From the NCBI RefSeq assembly GCF_019320115.1, contig NC_089586.1, positions 2,938,804-3,002,803 of the forward strand: a stretch of 64,000 bases of DNA. The letters are read 5' to 3'. A model generated the notes under the pieces. The model was not told where the DNA came from. It made no database searches and saw nothing but the letters and a program-made list of their open reading frames with translations. Of the stretch, positions 11,001-22,820 are shown in pieces. The number at the start of each line of letters is the position of its first letter. Positions within the stretch are counted from its first letter, which is position 1. This DNA is from Miscanthus floridulus. Taxonomy: Eukaryota > Streptophyta > Magnoliopsida > Poales > Poaceae. The translations under genes were made by a program, and so were the position numbers.

Positions 11001-11984
11001 GCGTCTACAGGGGGGAGCTCCAGAGCAGGCGGTGTCGGGGGTACTTATAGCGCGCCAGCTAGGGCTCCAGGCACTGTGGACGGCGATCCTCAGCTTCCGT
11101 GTGGAGAAGGGGCACGTGGCGCGCATCAAATGGTAGGTGAGGGCGCTGGTCCAGAGGCGGCTCCCGGTTTGCCTTTGTGGCGCGGCGGCGGCTGCTGGGA
11201 GCGGCTGCTCCTGCTAGGGCTTGGGGTTGGGGCAGCTTCGGCTACTGGCCAGGCTGGGCCAAGCAGACCATGGGCTGCTGCGCCGGTTGGGCCAAGGTGC
11301 TGGCGGGGTGGGCTGAAAGGAGGAGAGAGGCAGGCCGGGCGACGGTGCTAGCTGGGCCAGGCTGGGCTGCTGCGCTGCTGCTGTTGCTGTCCGCGTGGGC
11401 CAAAAGCAGGGGGGCCAAGTTGGGCTGGTTCGGTTGGTTGGACTGATCAGGCCAATATGGCCTTCACCTTTCTTTCCTATTTCCTTTACTCTTTTCTATT
11501 TCATATATTGCTTGATTAATTCCATAATCAAGTGTTTGTATGCTAAACTTAATTAGCTTAGGTGTGGGCCCACTTGGGTAATATCCAAGGGTCTCTAGGG
11601 TCTACTACGGGTCTCGGAATCCAATGCCAAGGGTTGGCTTCGATGGGCATTGATTTACAAGGAAGGTCGATTGACTTTATGCATTAGATCAAGGGATTCG
11701 AATGAGGTTCAAAAGCAAAAAGATGAATTGAGAAAGAGGAAAAAGGATTCATAAGATATTCTAGAAGGGATCGAAAGGATTTGCTACGGACTTGTGCTCT
11801 CCAACACAAAACACTAAACCAACAAAAGAACTCCGGCAAACTCCTACAAGTAATTCTATATGCATGCAACAATTTATTTATAAATTGTTCTTAGTTTGAC
11901 CTAGCATCTACATGCTTCACACATTGCAGGAAAAATTTTAAAAAGTTCGTATTTTTGGCTTCTCCAAAAACCCGGGTTGTTACA
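5067..11984 (-). mobile_element. Giant solo LTR (gypsy, probably chromovirus-type), 6.9 kb
   Basis: The unit starts TGAAACATCC and ends GGTTGTTACA, flanked by the same 5 bases GCAGC at 5062-5066 and 11985-11989. On the minus strand it starts TGTAACAACCCGG, close to TGTAACACCCCGG of the chromovirus LTR at 20683. The internal layout is also like that LTR: an AT-rich part, a long GC-rich part (about 9000-11450) and an AT-rich end. I see no gag or pol domain and no second copy of either terminus inside, so it looks like one LTR left after recombination. At 6.9 kb it would be very long; a nested insertion I failed to see or a non-autonomous element are alternatives. The many open frames in the GC-rich part look like composition artefacts. 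Confidence 0.55.
8590..8912. repeat. 15-bp minisatellite inside the giant LTR
   Basis: About 21 tandem copies of GGTGGTCTYGRCRAC. The unit length is a multiple of three, so several frames stay open on both strands (Gly-Leu-Gly-Asn type on plus, Pro/Arg/Ser type on minus); this explains the long but meaningless open frames here. A looser related series (GCGAGGCCATGTGGTCTCGG) lies just before, at 8535-8590. Confidence 0.85.
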
Positions 11985-11989
11985 GCAGC

Positions 11990-12300
11990 CCTCTCCCTAC
12001 CCCGGCGAAATCCATGGAGCAGGAGCAAGATCCACTCACCTCTGGCGAGATCCATGGAGGTGGTGCGACGGAGTTGCAGGGGAGTGGGCGACTCTTCTCC
12101 ATCGCGGCGCGGCACCCTCCCCACCCTAGCGGTGCCCTCTCTCACCCCGGCGACCGAGCACCCCCACCCCGGCGGCAATGGCGCTCCTCGCCCCCATCCC
12201 CCACCCTCGCTGTTGATCCAAGCCCGGTACTAGTGGCACTGGTGTTCGTGCGCCGCCGCTCGCTGCTGCTCCGACCCCGACGGCTTGAATCGGTCGGCCT
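11990..12300. other. GC-rich intergenic segment, nothing recognised
   Basis: Proline/serine-rich open frames occur here but have no domain, no start context of note and no paralogue in the window. It may belong to the same older repeat as the following array. Confidence 0.4.
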
Positions 12301-12317
12301 AGGCTTTCCCTCCCCTA

Positions 12318-12720
12318 TGTTGCAAATGTATGTTTCATGTGTTTCAGTCATTTCAAAGGTACGTTGTAGTTGTTTCTTATGGATATTGCAAAAGTAGATT
12401 GGGGGATGTTGCACAGGTTGCATATGTTGCAAGTGTTTCAGAAGCATGTTGCAAGCGTTTGTTCAAAATATTTCATCTTGTTTCCAGACGTATATTGCAA
12501 TAGTTTTGTATCTGGATGTTGCATATGTTTTCATACATATGTTGCAATAGCATGTTCCAAATATTTCAACTGTTTGCCTTATGTTGCAGTAAGTGTTTTT
12601 TATGTTGCAATTGTTTTATCTGGATCTTGCATACGTTTCACACAAATGTTGCAAGCGTATGTCCCAAATGTTTAATCTATTTCAAATGTACATTGTATTC
12701 GAGTGTTTCATATTGCAAGT
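12318..12720. repeat. Degenerate array of ATGTTGCA...TGTTTCA units
   Basis: About fifteen loosely spaced copies of ATGTTGCAA alternate with TGTTTCA/ATTTCA at 20-30 base intervals. I have the impression that this array is widespread in grass genomes next to a GC-rich segment like 12722-13100, but I cannot name the transposon class. No gene is supported. Confidence 0.5.
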
Positions 12721-12721
12721 G

Positions 12722-13150
12722 TAGACCGCCGACATTGGTGTCTATGAGGGCGGGCAGGGCCAAGCCACGGCCACCGACGTGTAGAGGGGGCATAGGCCGC
12801 CGGTGGTGGTGTTGGGAGGAGGCATAGGCCGCATGGTGTTGTTGTGGAAGAGACGGGGACGAGTCTTCTGGCGGCCTCGAAGAGACGAATGCCACGCCGA
12901 TGTGGAAGAGGCAGGGGCAAGTCTCCGAGCAACATGGGCAGCGGATCTAAAGCGGGCGGTTTGGATGCGAGCATGGAAAATGGAGCTAGTATGGGCAGCG
13001 CACGAATCCGAGCAGATGGGGCAGAGCAACCGTGGGTGTCTGAACGAACATAGGAGTCTGGACGTCCTGACGCTAGTGCTGCCGCTTGTATTTTTGCCCT
13101 TATGGGTCTTGGAATAGAATCGGTAGGCCACTCCAACATGGTATTAAGCT
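12722..13150 (+). mobile_element. Possible remnant of a copia LTR end with primer-binding site
   Basis: At 13139-13150 the sequence TGGTATTAAGCT is one base away from the initiator-Met-type primer-binding site TGGTATCAAGC. It follows a CA (13137-13138) that could end an LTR, and a copia gag follows about 540 bases later in the same direction. The LTR start was not found; 12722-13100 is GC-rich and may belong to the older repeat instead. Confidence 0.35.
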
Positions 13151-13682
13151 AGGGTTTTGGTTCTCACCTTCTTCTGCTAAGCCGTTGGTGTCCTGTCAAC
13201 AACGTCGGCCTCACCGAGCCATACACCGGTGTGCCCCTACCCGAGCGCACGTCGGATAACCGCAGCCTCGAGCCCACGACACCCCAAGCCGCCCACGCCG
13301 CCTCGACCTGAACATCGACATGGCCCGCACTCGTGTGGCTCCCATCCGCGTGCACCGGACGCCCACGCCGCCCTAGGACACCTGTTCACTTAGTCGCGGA
13401 CGCCCACCCACCCGCCGCGGTCTCTACCGCTTGCACGACCCGCGGCCCTTGTGCTCTTGTGCGCTTGAGTTAGTGGTTTCTGGTTTCTCCTCTCTATCTT
13501 TTATTTCAAAAAAGACATAAAGAAAGAAAAAAACCTAGTTGTGTCCTTCTAGTGTGTCCTTTGGGTGCCTCGGTGCTATTCTTGTTCTGTGGTGCCCCGT
13601 TATTTTCAATGGCAGAAAATGAGGAGAGTTTGTGTTTCATATGGAGATCCACATGGATGGCCAGTAGCTATGGGGCTACCTC

Positions 13683-14620
13683 ATGGGGGAGCGGATTTGT
13701 ACTTCACGTCCTGTTCTCCCGATGCCCCCCACATACCCACCTGATGCTGCTGCTGATGCTAAGAGTGCGTTACTTGAGGCATTTGTGGTTGAGATGGAAA
13801 GCTACCAGTCTGATCTCGGTGTCTTTGAGACTTGGCCGCGTGAAGAAAAATGTGCTAAGGCCATCTTACTTGCGAGCATGGAGGTCGATCTCTCACTGTC
13901 CCTTAGAGACCTTGCCACCTCACACCTTATGTGGGACCATATTCATCGCAGTCACGAGATCCATAATGAACCGATGTACCTTGGTTTTGTTGAGGAGGGC
14001 CAGGCGCTTCATCAGCTTGATTCTACAATTGAGGACTTCCACCGTGAGATGACAGTTGTCACGCATTGCTTGGATGGGTTGGGTGCTGAGTTCTACGGTG
14101 GTGGTACTTAGAGAGAGACGCTTCGCCTTCACAAGTTTGTCTCTCGGCTTTTCCCTGAGTTCGAGACTGTTCAAGTTCAGTAGCTAACTCGTCGTCCGCA
14201 CCCATCGCTCTCAGAGGCGATGCCTGAGCTGTGAGCCAAGGATACACGTCTTCGAGCTAGTGATGTGAGTCGTGGTTCCACCGCAACCCTTTGTCCTGAC
14301 AGCCACACCTCCCCAGCTCCTCGCCTCCATCTCAGTCCTCTCCAGTGGTGACGGGGGCACCTTCCGGTGTCCAGTGTGGCTATTGCAAGCTCTATGCTCA
14401 TGAGGAGAAGGATTGTCGCTAGAAGCAGCTTCATCAGTAGGGGCGTCATGGCAGGCGCTCCTCTCACGGCTCCTCTCATAGACCTGGTGTTTCTTCTCCT
14501 CGGCAGGGTACTCGGTTCCGTGTCTGCAACGGAGCAAGAGGTTCTCATCCTGTTCCTTCGCCTTACTACAGTAGCCCAAGCCTCAGTTCCCTGAACTACT
14601 GCTTAGGCATCTGGTTTCGC
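13683..14620 (+). pseudogene. Ty1/copia gag remnant
   Basis: The frame from 13683 has the helical gag pattern of copia elements: around residues 75-110 (LMWDHIHRSHEIHNEPMYL) and 115-130 (QLDSTIEDFHREMTVV). It has a stop at 14109, and the same phase continues with further stops. A zinc knuckle CGYCKLYAHEEKDC (C-x2-C-x4-H-x4-C) lies at about 14378-14420. Nothing of protease, integrase or reverse transcriptase follows, so the element is truncated after gag. Decayed and non-functional. Confidence 0.65.
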
Positions 14621-15387
14621 TCCTTCTCCTTCGTCAGCCATAGTTTCTTGATGAAAGGATCAAGATGCCAAATTTTGCATCTGTGAAGCTGTGGCTGCTT
14701 GTATTTGTGAAGTTGTGAGCCTATGACTGCAGAGCTACTCGAGAGCCTGTGATTTGTCATATGTTGGTTCTTTTTCAGTTAGTTCAGCGACCTACTCTTT
14801 CATTCAGAGTTTCAGCCTACTGCAGCTCGATCAGAGCATTTCAGTTTAACACTTTGTTGCTGCCAAGTGCTAACCGAATAAACCAAACGTGCATAGTTGG
14901 TCTACAAGTCTACAACTTTGTCTTGGCATATTTGATCATCACAACACAATATAATAATTAAATGCTGCATCTAACCTTTGAAACGGTGAAATAAAACTCT
15001 CCGTTCAGAGAGTCTGTTTCATTTACAGTTACCAATGCCCTCACGTCTTGAAAACAGTGGAGCGAAACTTTTCATGGAGTCGGACTAACAGCGGCTTGGA
15101 CAAGCCGCGTTTCAAGCAGAGGGGAATGTCATGTTCTGGACCGCTGGATGGGCTTCCAATCTGGGCCGTGTGATGGGCTTTCTAGCTGCCTTAGCCGTGA
15201 CAGAAGAGTAATAAAAGACCAGAGCGGCCACCAGGCATCGAACAGACGTCGACGAAGTCATCTTCCTCCTGGAGTCCTCTGTTCCGAACCTGTCCATGTA
15301 GCTGTTCTTGCTTTCCTGCCTCTGATCCCTGCTTTCCCCAAACTATCAAGACTGCTGTAATTGTGATTTGGTTGAGGAGGTCCATAA
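14621..15387. other. Intergenic, nothing recognised
   Basis: Between the copia remnant and the duplicated block of the second small-gene copy. No domain-bearing frame, no terminal repeat seen. Confidence 0.5.
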
Positions 15388-15666
15388 CAAAACCCCAGCC
15401 GCCGTGAACCGTGAAAACAAACTAACCCGCCCAGCTCCCCCGTGGGCCCCGTCTCCCCGTCGCGATCGCACGACTGACGCCCCCGCGCACGGGATCCACG
15501 ACTCGCGGTGCACGCAAGATCCTACCGCCTTTCCTGCTGCCGCCTCCGGTCCTCTGCATCGCGCGTCGCGGTCTCGCCCCGCGGGCGGTGATGGATGGGA
15601 GCGGGGCCGACGACCTTGGCATTGGCCATTGCACGGGAGACTTTTGGGCCCGGTGCTGGCTGGTGC

Positions 15667-15856
15667 GTCACGCGTGACATCGCGGAAATTCGGTTTGGGG
15701 TTTTGGCAGCGCAGCTCGTTTTCAGCATGCGGGGACCGAGATTCTCCGGGCTCTGGCAGTTTCCTTGCTTTCAGCTTGCGTGCCAAGTCTACGGCTCTAC
15801 GGCCCCTGCTCCGGTCACCGGTCACCGGTCACCGCCCTAGCCTAGCGGCTATAAAA
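15667..15856 (+). promoter_or_regulatory. Promoter of small gene copy 2: palindrome and TATA box
   Basis: The palindrome GTCACGCGTGAC is at 15667-15678 and the TATA box (GCTATAAAAGCAGC) at 15848-15856, about 135 bases before the ATG. The upstream 300 bases match copy 1 closely, including GGAGACTTTTGGGCCCGGTG. A short CCGGTCACCGGTCACCGGTCACC direct repeat just before the TATA box (about 15813-15833) is absent from copy 1. Confidence 0.6.
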
Positions 15857-15989
15857 GCAGCGGGGCGCAGCTCAAGCCAGCTCGCAAGTCACGGAGAGCA
15901 ATCAACGCAAGCAGCTGAACTACTTCAGGCAGCTTTATTTGAGCAGAGGAGAGGATCCGAGGAGAAAGACAGCTTGCTAAGAGATCGCG

Positions 15990-16238
15990 ATGGCGTCCAT
16001 GATGGGAGGAGACTTCGTGGAGGCGTACGTGCTCAAGAACGCGTACAAGGAGAAGCTCCGGCGCATGGAGGCGGCCGAGGAGAAGAAGAGCAAGCAGGGC
16101 CCCGCGGAGAAGAAGGCCTCGGTCGGCGGCGGCGGCAGGGGAGGAGGCGGCCTGTTTGGGCTCCTGAAGAAGAAGGTGCACCCGAAAGCAGCCGCGTCGC
16201 CCATGGAGACCAGCAGCACTGAAGAAGCCTCTTCTTGA
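15990..16238 (+). CDS. Small basic glycine/lysine-rich protein, copy 2 (unknown function)
   Basis: An 82-residue protein, colinear with the copy at 3595: an identical N-terminal block through the EKLRR helix, a shorter lysine-rich/glycine linker, an identical LFGLLKKKVHPKAAASPM block and a Ser/Glu tail. Differences from copy 1 are in-frame small indels in the linker and substitutions in the tail, the pattern of a coding gene under constraint at its two ends. The start at 15990 is the only ATG and fixes the likely start of the family. Single exon; 3' flank similar to copy 1 to about 16705, without the MITE present there. Family not recognised. Confidence 0.75.
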   Translation: MASMMGGDFVEAYVLKNAYKEKLRRMEAAEEKKSKQGPAEKKASVGGGGRGGGGLFGLLKKKVHPKAAASPMETSSTEEASS

Positions 16239-16705
16239 TTCAGCTCTCTCTAAATTTGGTGGCATCAATGCCGGACGATCGGTCGTCGACTCGTCGTAGA
16301 CGAAGTACGAATTGTTAGGAGGCCAGCTTGCAATTACGCAAGCCCGCAGTGCTTTTCTAGGATTTTGGAGTCTTCCTTCGTTCTTTCTTTCTTTGTTGAC
16401 GATCCAGCGTGTTACTCGCTTCAGATCGATCATGTCGTTTCATTGGTTACTCAGTCTCAGTGTAAGTTACGTGAAATGGCAAAAAAAAAAAAAAGGATGT
16501 AAAAATATGTAATTAAATATTTTTCATATTAACGTCCAAGTTATACAGACTTAAATTCTAGGCAAGTTTTCCTCAATTTTTATAAATAGAAATTGGCACT
16601 GTCTCTCGTGCGTTTCATTCAAATTTTCATTTGAGTGATTCAGCTTTTGTTGGCTCCGAGCACACGCTGAAATGGCTCGAGCTGTCTTTCAGTCTACTGA
16701 TCAGT

Positions 16706-17375
16706 AGTACTGAGGGAGAGGAGACAACAAACAAGGATAATGATACGGTATTCCCAGCGCCTGGACATTTGGATGCGGGCGTCCGTCCAAACACAAGTCA
16801 CGCGCGCCAGACGAACACAGATCCCTTCACCCTGCCCATCCTGCTTTAGAGGTAACGCCCGTCCATCTCGGAGGCTCGGAGCTCCCACGCCTGCGCCCCG
16901 ACGGACACAGTTCCCTCGCCAGCGTCCCATCTAGCTCCCCATCCCACCTGATACGCCATGTCCGTCTTGCTCCCCATCCCGGCCGATCCGCCGCGGCTCG
17001 CCGCTCCTGTGTTCCTAGCCTTCATCTTACTCTTTACGTGAGGGTTCATATCAATGACATGTGGGCCAGCAGTTCAACCAGGAGTCACAAGTATATACGA
17101 TTGTTTATTATAAACAACTTCTTCTCGTTTATTATTTTTCTTTCTTCTAGAAGCCAAACGGAAGTTGAATATCCAACCCCATTTTACTTCTTTTCAAAAA
17201 ATGAGCCCAACAATATCAAAAGGTGTGGGGCCCACGGGTCATAGGCTCAACCACGATAAAATAAATATTATTGACATATTACGTGCCAAATAAATATATC
17301 TTCGTATTGATTTTGCCACACGTGATAATTTTTATTATAAAATAATTATCAAACAAATGCCACCCACGTAGAATT
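16706..17375. other. Intergenic, nothing recognised
   Basis: Spacer between the duplicated block and the start of the nested gypsy complex. Contains AT-rich low-complexity parts (17080-17370) and no supported gene. Confidence 0.5.
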
Positions 17376-17692
17376 TGTTAGGATATACCGAACGTAACAT
17401 TCCATGTATATCTTATTTGTTACCCGAGTAGTTGTAGACCTGATCGGCACGTAACTCTACCTCAGGCTATATAAGGCGGGTAGGGGACATCCTCAAAACA
17501 CGCGCAATCATATACGATAGCTAATACAAACCGACATGACACAGGATTATGGTATTACGTCAAGCTGACGGCCTAAACCTGTCTAAATCTTGTGTCTTGT
17601 CACCATCTCGCTCGTGATCTCGCTCACCTTTGCGATAAATCTACCATCGCGGGTATACTCCTTGGTGGACTGTCGAGCACGTTTAGTCGACA
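17376..17692 (+). repeat. 5' LTR of the outer gypsy element
   Basis: Starts TGTTAGGATATACC, ends GTCGACA. TATA-like CTATATAAGG at 17467-17476. It aligns along its length with 47839-48129 with many transitions, more than separate the LTR pairs of the two inner elements, which suits the outer element being oldest. Confidence 0.8.
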
Positions 17693-17726
17693 GTTACACA
17701 CTAGGTAGGGGTGTGCGCTTGATCCC

Positions 17727-17914
17727 ATGACGGGCCAGACGGTACGTTTTCCAAGCTCTCCGTTCGCTCCCAGGGCCGGCCAAATCTTCACGGTCGGTTC
17801 CGTCACCTGGGTCGTCAACGCCAACGGCGACGGGGAGGTCAATCACCTAGTGCAGGACAGCCCTGCATCGGCAGCTCCGACATCTGCGCCAGCTAAGGAA
17901 GCCTGTCTAACAGG
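17727..17914 (+). pseudogene. Outer element gag, N-terminal fragment before the first insertion
   Basis: Frame MTGQTVRFPSSPFAPR..., 35 bases after the LTR. It is cut by the chromovirus at 17920 (target duplication ACGAC, 17915-17919). Gag continues beyond the insertion at 30108, but the reading phase does not carry straight across, so an indel lies nearby as well. Confidence 0.6.
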
Positions 17915-17919
17915 ACGAC

Positions 17920-20683
17920 TGTAACAGAACCGACCAATTATACGAAATTAAGTAAGAAAATCATCCACCAGAGCAGACGATTTAGCAAACTTAAGCCCGT
18001 ATAACCCGGTAGTCCGTGAAATCACGAAGGATTTCAAACCAACTCACATCCCAGCCAAGATCGTAATAAGTTTAGCGGTCACCATCACATATTACATAAA
18101 AGTTCGCATCTCAGATACATCAGAGTTTAAGCATAGTTATTACAAAACGAGTTCGAATAAAAGTAGCGGAAGCCATTTGTTCAAAACCACACACACTCAC
18201 ACGGAGTTCAAATACAGTGCCAGCTAATGATCATCTCCAACAAAAGCATCAGACGAGACATAAGGAATGACCATGCCCATGGTCCTAAGCATCACCCATC
18301 GCAGGATAAAGGCAGTTGATACAGTAGCCATAATACATCTGCCCATCTGCAACAAGTGGGAATAAAACCCTGAGTACAAAAAGGTACTCAGCTAGACTTA
18401 CCCGACATAACTGAAAATAAGTGACACCAAGGACTATGAAGGCTTTATAGTAGGGTAGCTGACTCATTTGCAAAATGAAGCATTTTTAGCATTTTAAGAA
18501 CCTTTATAAAAGCATTATTGCCAAATTAACTATTTATAACCTGTCGACTAGATTTGCACCTACACTAGAGCAAACATGTGATTAAGCCAATAATGATAAC
18601 CAATGACCATTAAACAACTTTCATAATGTCATATTCATTATAACTGTCCAAGTGTTCCATCAACATTACTATAATGAAGTCACTCAAGTCAAGTGCTCAC
18701 TATCCAGGAGCGATGGCGATTCGAATCGATTCCTAACCAGCTGGTGATTTATTCCTTACACAAAAATAACAAGCTATGGTATGATTATGAACATGAAAAT
18801 ACTTTGTACTGTGAAAAGTGTCAAACAACAGAGGAAATATTTTTCCTATGTTCTACCCAGCAAATAATCATGGTACAAAAATTATCACATGCATGTTTTA
18901 TACAAATTTTGCTCTCTAGCAAAAATAACAAAAATCAGCCATTAAAGGCACTTGAACTACACCTCATACTTTTTCTACAGCACATGCATGACATATATTT
19001 TTCCTAGGAAGTACATTACATAAGAAGATTAACAAACTTGGAAATCATATTTTTCTGAAGCTTATAGGTTTTTCTACATATTTTTCAAGTTATCAGCAAT
19101 ATCAAGGATTAAATAAAGCTCTACAGAAAAGTATCTCAACAATAACATGCAATAATTTTCTCATGTAGATCTGGTGACAAGCAACCTAGAAAATTTTATT
19201 TCAATAGATTTGGAGCAAATTTGAGTATACAAACATTTTCCAAATCATTTCTCTTTTCAAATAATAAAAGACAAACTGAAACGTAATTTTCCTATTACTA
19301 CTGGGCTGGCCCGTGGAAACCAGCTGGCCCATGGCCACTTTCGGCCTGTGCAGTCCGAGCGAAGGGGAAGGGCGGCCTGGCTCAGGGCTTCGGCCCACGG
19401 CCACTTGGCCTAGCTCGGCCGAGGCGAAGGGGTCACGCCCCGCCGGCGCTCCGGACGACACGGTGGCGCGGCATGCTCGCGTGCGGGCACCTCCCGGCCA
19501 CAGCAAGGCACGGGGGGGGGCGCACAAGATGCGCAAGGGCAAGGCGGGCACGGTGCGCGCGGAAGGAGGAAGATAGGAAGGTAGAGCCGGGCTGTCCGCG
19601 CGGGCACGAGCTCCGGCGAGCTCGGCCAGCTCGGCCACGGCGGTGCGGAGACGAAAACTAACCACAACCGCCTCTCACCTCGATGACGGCAGCCGAACGC
19701 AGGCGCAAATGATGGAGCTTGACGAGGCGGAGCTGTGGACTAGAAGTAGGCGGTGGAGGTGCGGTGGAGCTCGCGCGAGGTGGCGGCGGAGGGGGTGCGG
19801 TGCTCAGCGGCGCTGTGCTTTGCCGCGGCGAGAGGAGGGGCGAGCACGGGAGAGCGAAAGAGCGGGCGGGAGTGAGTGGAGAGGAGCGCAGCGCGGCTCG
19901 ACAGATGTAGGTGTGCGCGTGGAGGCGGAGTCAGGCCGTGGCTGCCACGCGGCGGGCGTCACCGGCGCATGGTCGCCACGCGGCGATCGTGTTCTGACGC
20001 GGTGGGACGCAGCACGGGCGAACGGCGCGGCGCAGCGCGAAGGCAGGCCAGACGCGCGCGAGTCTGGGCTGGGCCGAGGCGAGGTGGGCTGGCGTGGGCA
20101 CGGGAGGTTCGCTGGGCCAGCTTCAGCCGTGGGCCGAGAAACGGGGCGACGACCCACGAAAGGAGAAAACATTTTCCTAAATTTCTATTTTTAATAAATT
20201 TTCAAATATCAGTTTTTTAAATATCATTTTGAGCAAGAAAATGACATCTTTTGAAAATGGCCCAAAAATAAAAGTTGCTTAGAATTTAATCCTCTACAAC
20301 TTTGCTTTTATGTCCAAAGTCCAATTCTTGCTAGATTTTGAATTATAAATTTAAAGTCAATTTTAACTCAAAACCCTAATTTTGGACAATAATTTGGCAA
20401 TAATTTAAATACAAACTTTGCTCCAAAAATTGTGCTAAATAATTCTAGATGATTTACAATCATTGCCAAATAAGTTCTACTAACCTAGCAAGCATAATTA
20501 GGGCAAAAACAACTCTAAACAAGTGTATGCAACATTTACGTTTCACGAGCATGTTTTGTATGTTATGAAGCAGGGTTTCAGTTATTATTTACATGATTAG
20601 ACATGTATGATTAGGATGCTTGATGATGCATGATATGCATGATTTGCAGTGCCTAAATGCTGGCATAACACCGGGGTGTTACA
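17920..20683 (-). repeat. 3' LTR of the chromovirus
   Basis: 2764 bases, ends TG...CA. Long AT-rich halves surround a GC-rich core (19300-20160) that is open in several frames; these frames recur in the other LTR and have no domains, so I do not call genes. It differs from 27343-30102 by scattered transitions, a missing run of about 20 bases near 20390 and an extra GATATGCATGATTT-like stretch near 20630. Confidence 0.9.
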
Positions 20684-20700
20684 GCCCTCCCCCCTTATAA
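20684..20700 (-). promoter_or_regulatory. Polypurine tract of the chromovirus
   Basis: On the minus strand TTATAAGGGGGGAGGGC abuts the 3' LTR. This is the plus-strand DNA primer site used in reverse transcription of LTR elements. Confidence 0.8.
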
Positions 20701-20729
20701 AAATCTTGTCCCGAGATTTGGGTTACGAA

Positions 20730-22820
20730 CTATTTGTTATAAAAATCTTCATAAGTTTTTTGTAGATATTCTCCCGTTTCTCAAGTTGCATCTCCCTCAT
20801 CGTGATGATCCCACTGTATCTTGTATGTTTTCACCACACTATTCCAAGTAGCACGTTCTTTAGTGTCTAACACACGGACCGGTTGTTCACGGTACACCAA
20901 ATCTGATTTGAGTTGGATGCCTTGAGGTTCTATTCTTTCCTCCGGAACACGCAAACACTTCTTGAGATGTGATACATGGAAAACTAGGAAGACACTACTC
21001 ATTGTCTCAGGTAACTCTAACTTATAAGCTACTGGACCTCTTTTTTCCAAGATCTTGTATGGTCCTACGAATCTCACGGCAAGCTTTCTTCGGACTCCAA
21101 ACCTTTTCTTCTTCATTGGCGTGACCTTCAGATAAACATAGTCACCAACTTCAAACACAAGGGGTCTCCTTCTTCTGTCTGCATAACTTTTCTGACGTGA
21201 TTGGGCCGCCTTCATATTTTGCTGAATAATATGAACTTTCTTCTCGGCTTCTTCTACAAAGTCAATGCCATAATACCTTCTATCTCCAGGCTCGACCCAA
21301 TTCAATGGTGTTCTACATTTTCTGTCATACAAAGCTTCAAATGGAGCCATCTTGATGCTTTCTTGATAACTATTATTATAAGAAAACTCAGCTAATGGTA
21401 ACCATGACTCCCATGATCCCTTAGAAGACAATACACAGGCTCTTAACATATCCTCCAAAACAGCATTCACTCGTTCAGTCTGACCATCTATCTGAGGATG
21501 ATAAGCGGTACTATGAATCAAACTAGTTCCTAAGCCTTTGTGTAAATGTTCCCAAAAGTGAGCCATGAACTATGACCCTCTATCAGATACTATAGTCCTT
21601 GGTATACCATGCAACCTTACAATTTCTGCGATATACTTCTTGGCTTATTGAGGTGGTCGATAAGTTGTCTTGACATGTAGGAAATGAGCGGTCTTAGTAA
21701 GACGATCCACAATCACCCAAATCGAATCATGTCCCTTTTGAGTAGTGGGCAAACCCGAAATAAAATCCATACTTATATCATCCCACTTCCAACTAGGGAC
21801 TGACAAGGGTTGCAACATACCGGTAGGTTTCATATGAATGGCTTTCACTCTACAACATGTGTCACATCTGGCAACATATGCTGTAATTTCTTTCTTCATC
21901 TTGGTCCACCAATAACAAGGTCTTAGTTCTTGATACATCTTACTACTTCCCGGATGGATAGATAGCTTAGAAAGGTGAGCTTCATTCATGAGTTTATTCC
22001 TAAGCTCTCGATCCTTGGGAACCACAAGACGGTCGTCAAACCACAACACGCCCTATTCATCCACTTTAAAGTGCTGAGATGGCTTTTCTTTTATTTTCTC
22101 TTTGATGTGGAATATTCCCTTGTTGGTTTTCTGGTCTTCTATTATCTTACTCTCCAAAGAGCAACTAATCTGAATACTATGTAACACAGTAGGATGCATC
22201 AGATCGAACCCATCTTCAAGTAATAGCTGCACATTCAAGTAATGTGACTTTCTGCTCAAAGCATCTGCCACTACATTGGCTTTTCCAGGATGATATTGCA
22301 CATTCAAGTTGTAATCTTTGATCAATTTCAACCATCTGCGCTGTCTCATGTTCAGCTCTGGTTGGGTAAAGATGTACTTAAGACTCTTGTGATCTGTGAA
22401 AATATTGCACACATTACCAAGTAGATAATGTCTCCAAATTTTTAGGGCATGCACAACTGTAGCAAGTTCAAGATCATGTGTTGGATAGTTGACCTCGTGC
22501 TTTCTCAATTGACGTGAGGCATAAGCAATGACTCTCCTTTCTTGCATAAGAACACAGCCCAATCCAGTTTTTGATGCATCGCAAAACACATCAAATGGTT
22601 TCTCGATATCTGGTTGTGCTAGAACAGGAGCAGTGGTCAACAGTTTCCGCAAAGTGTGGAAAGCTGCTTCACACTCCTCTGTCCACACAAACTTGTGATC
22701 CTTCTGTAGCAGACTTGTCATCGGTTTGGCAATCTTCGAGAAGTCTGGTATAAAGTGACGGTAATAACCGGCTAGTCCTAAGAAACTTCTAATCTCAGGA
22801 CTGTGGTCGGTGCCTTCCAA
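20730..22820 (-). pseudogene. Chromovirus pol: RNase H and integrase part
   Basis: From 22820 downwards the frame first completes the reverse transcriptase connection ([20 protein letters not shown]). RNase H follows ([16 protein letters not shown], later [11 protein letters not shown] and ADALSRKSH). Next come the integrase HHCC zinc finger (HPGSSKMYQEL, ARCDTCCRVKA), the integrase core (MDFISGLP, an aspartate block at IVSDRGS, DGQTERVN with the glutamate) and a C-terminal domain with GPYKILEKRGPVAYKLELP and a possible short chromodomain-like end to 20730. In-frame stops occur at 22050-22052, near 21642, before 21566 and at 20778 (a TGA where TGG is expected). The start of this block is one phase off the reverse transcriptase block upstream. 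Confidence 0.85.

Noticed and set aside
9000..11450. Many long open frames (up to about 200 codons) in the GC-rich part
   Set aside because: They overlap on both strands, show no domain, and lie inside an LTR-like unit; GC composition explains them.
19300..20200. Ala/Arg/Pro-rich frames on both strands of the chromovirus LTRs
   Set aside because: They repeat in both LTRs with frame-breaking differences and have no recognisable domain.
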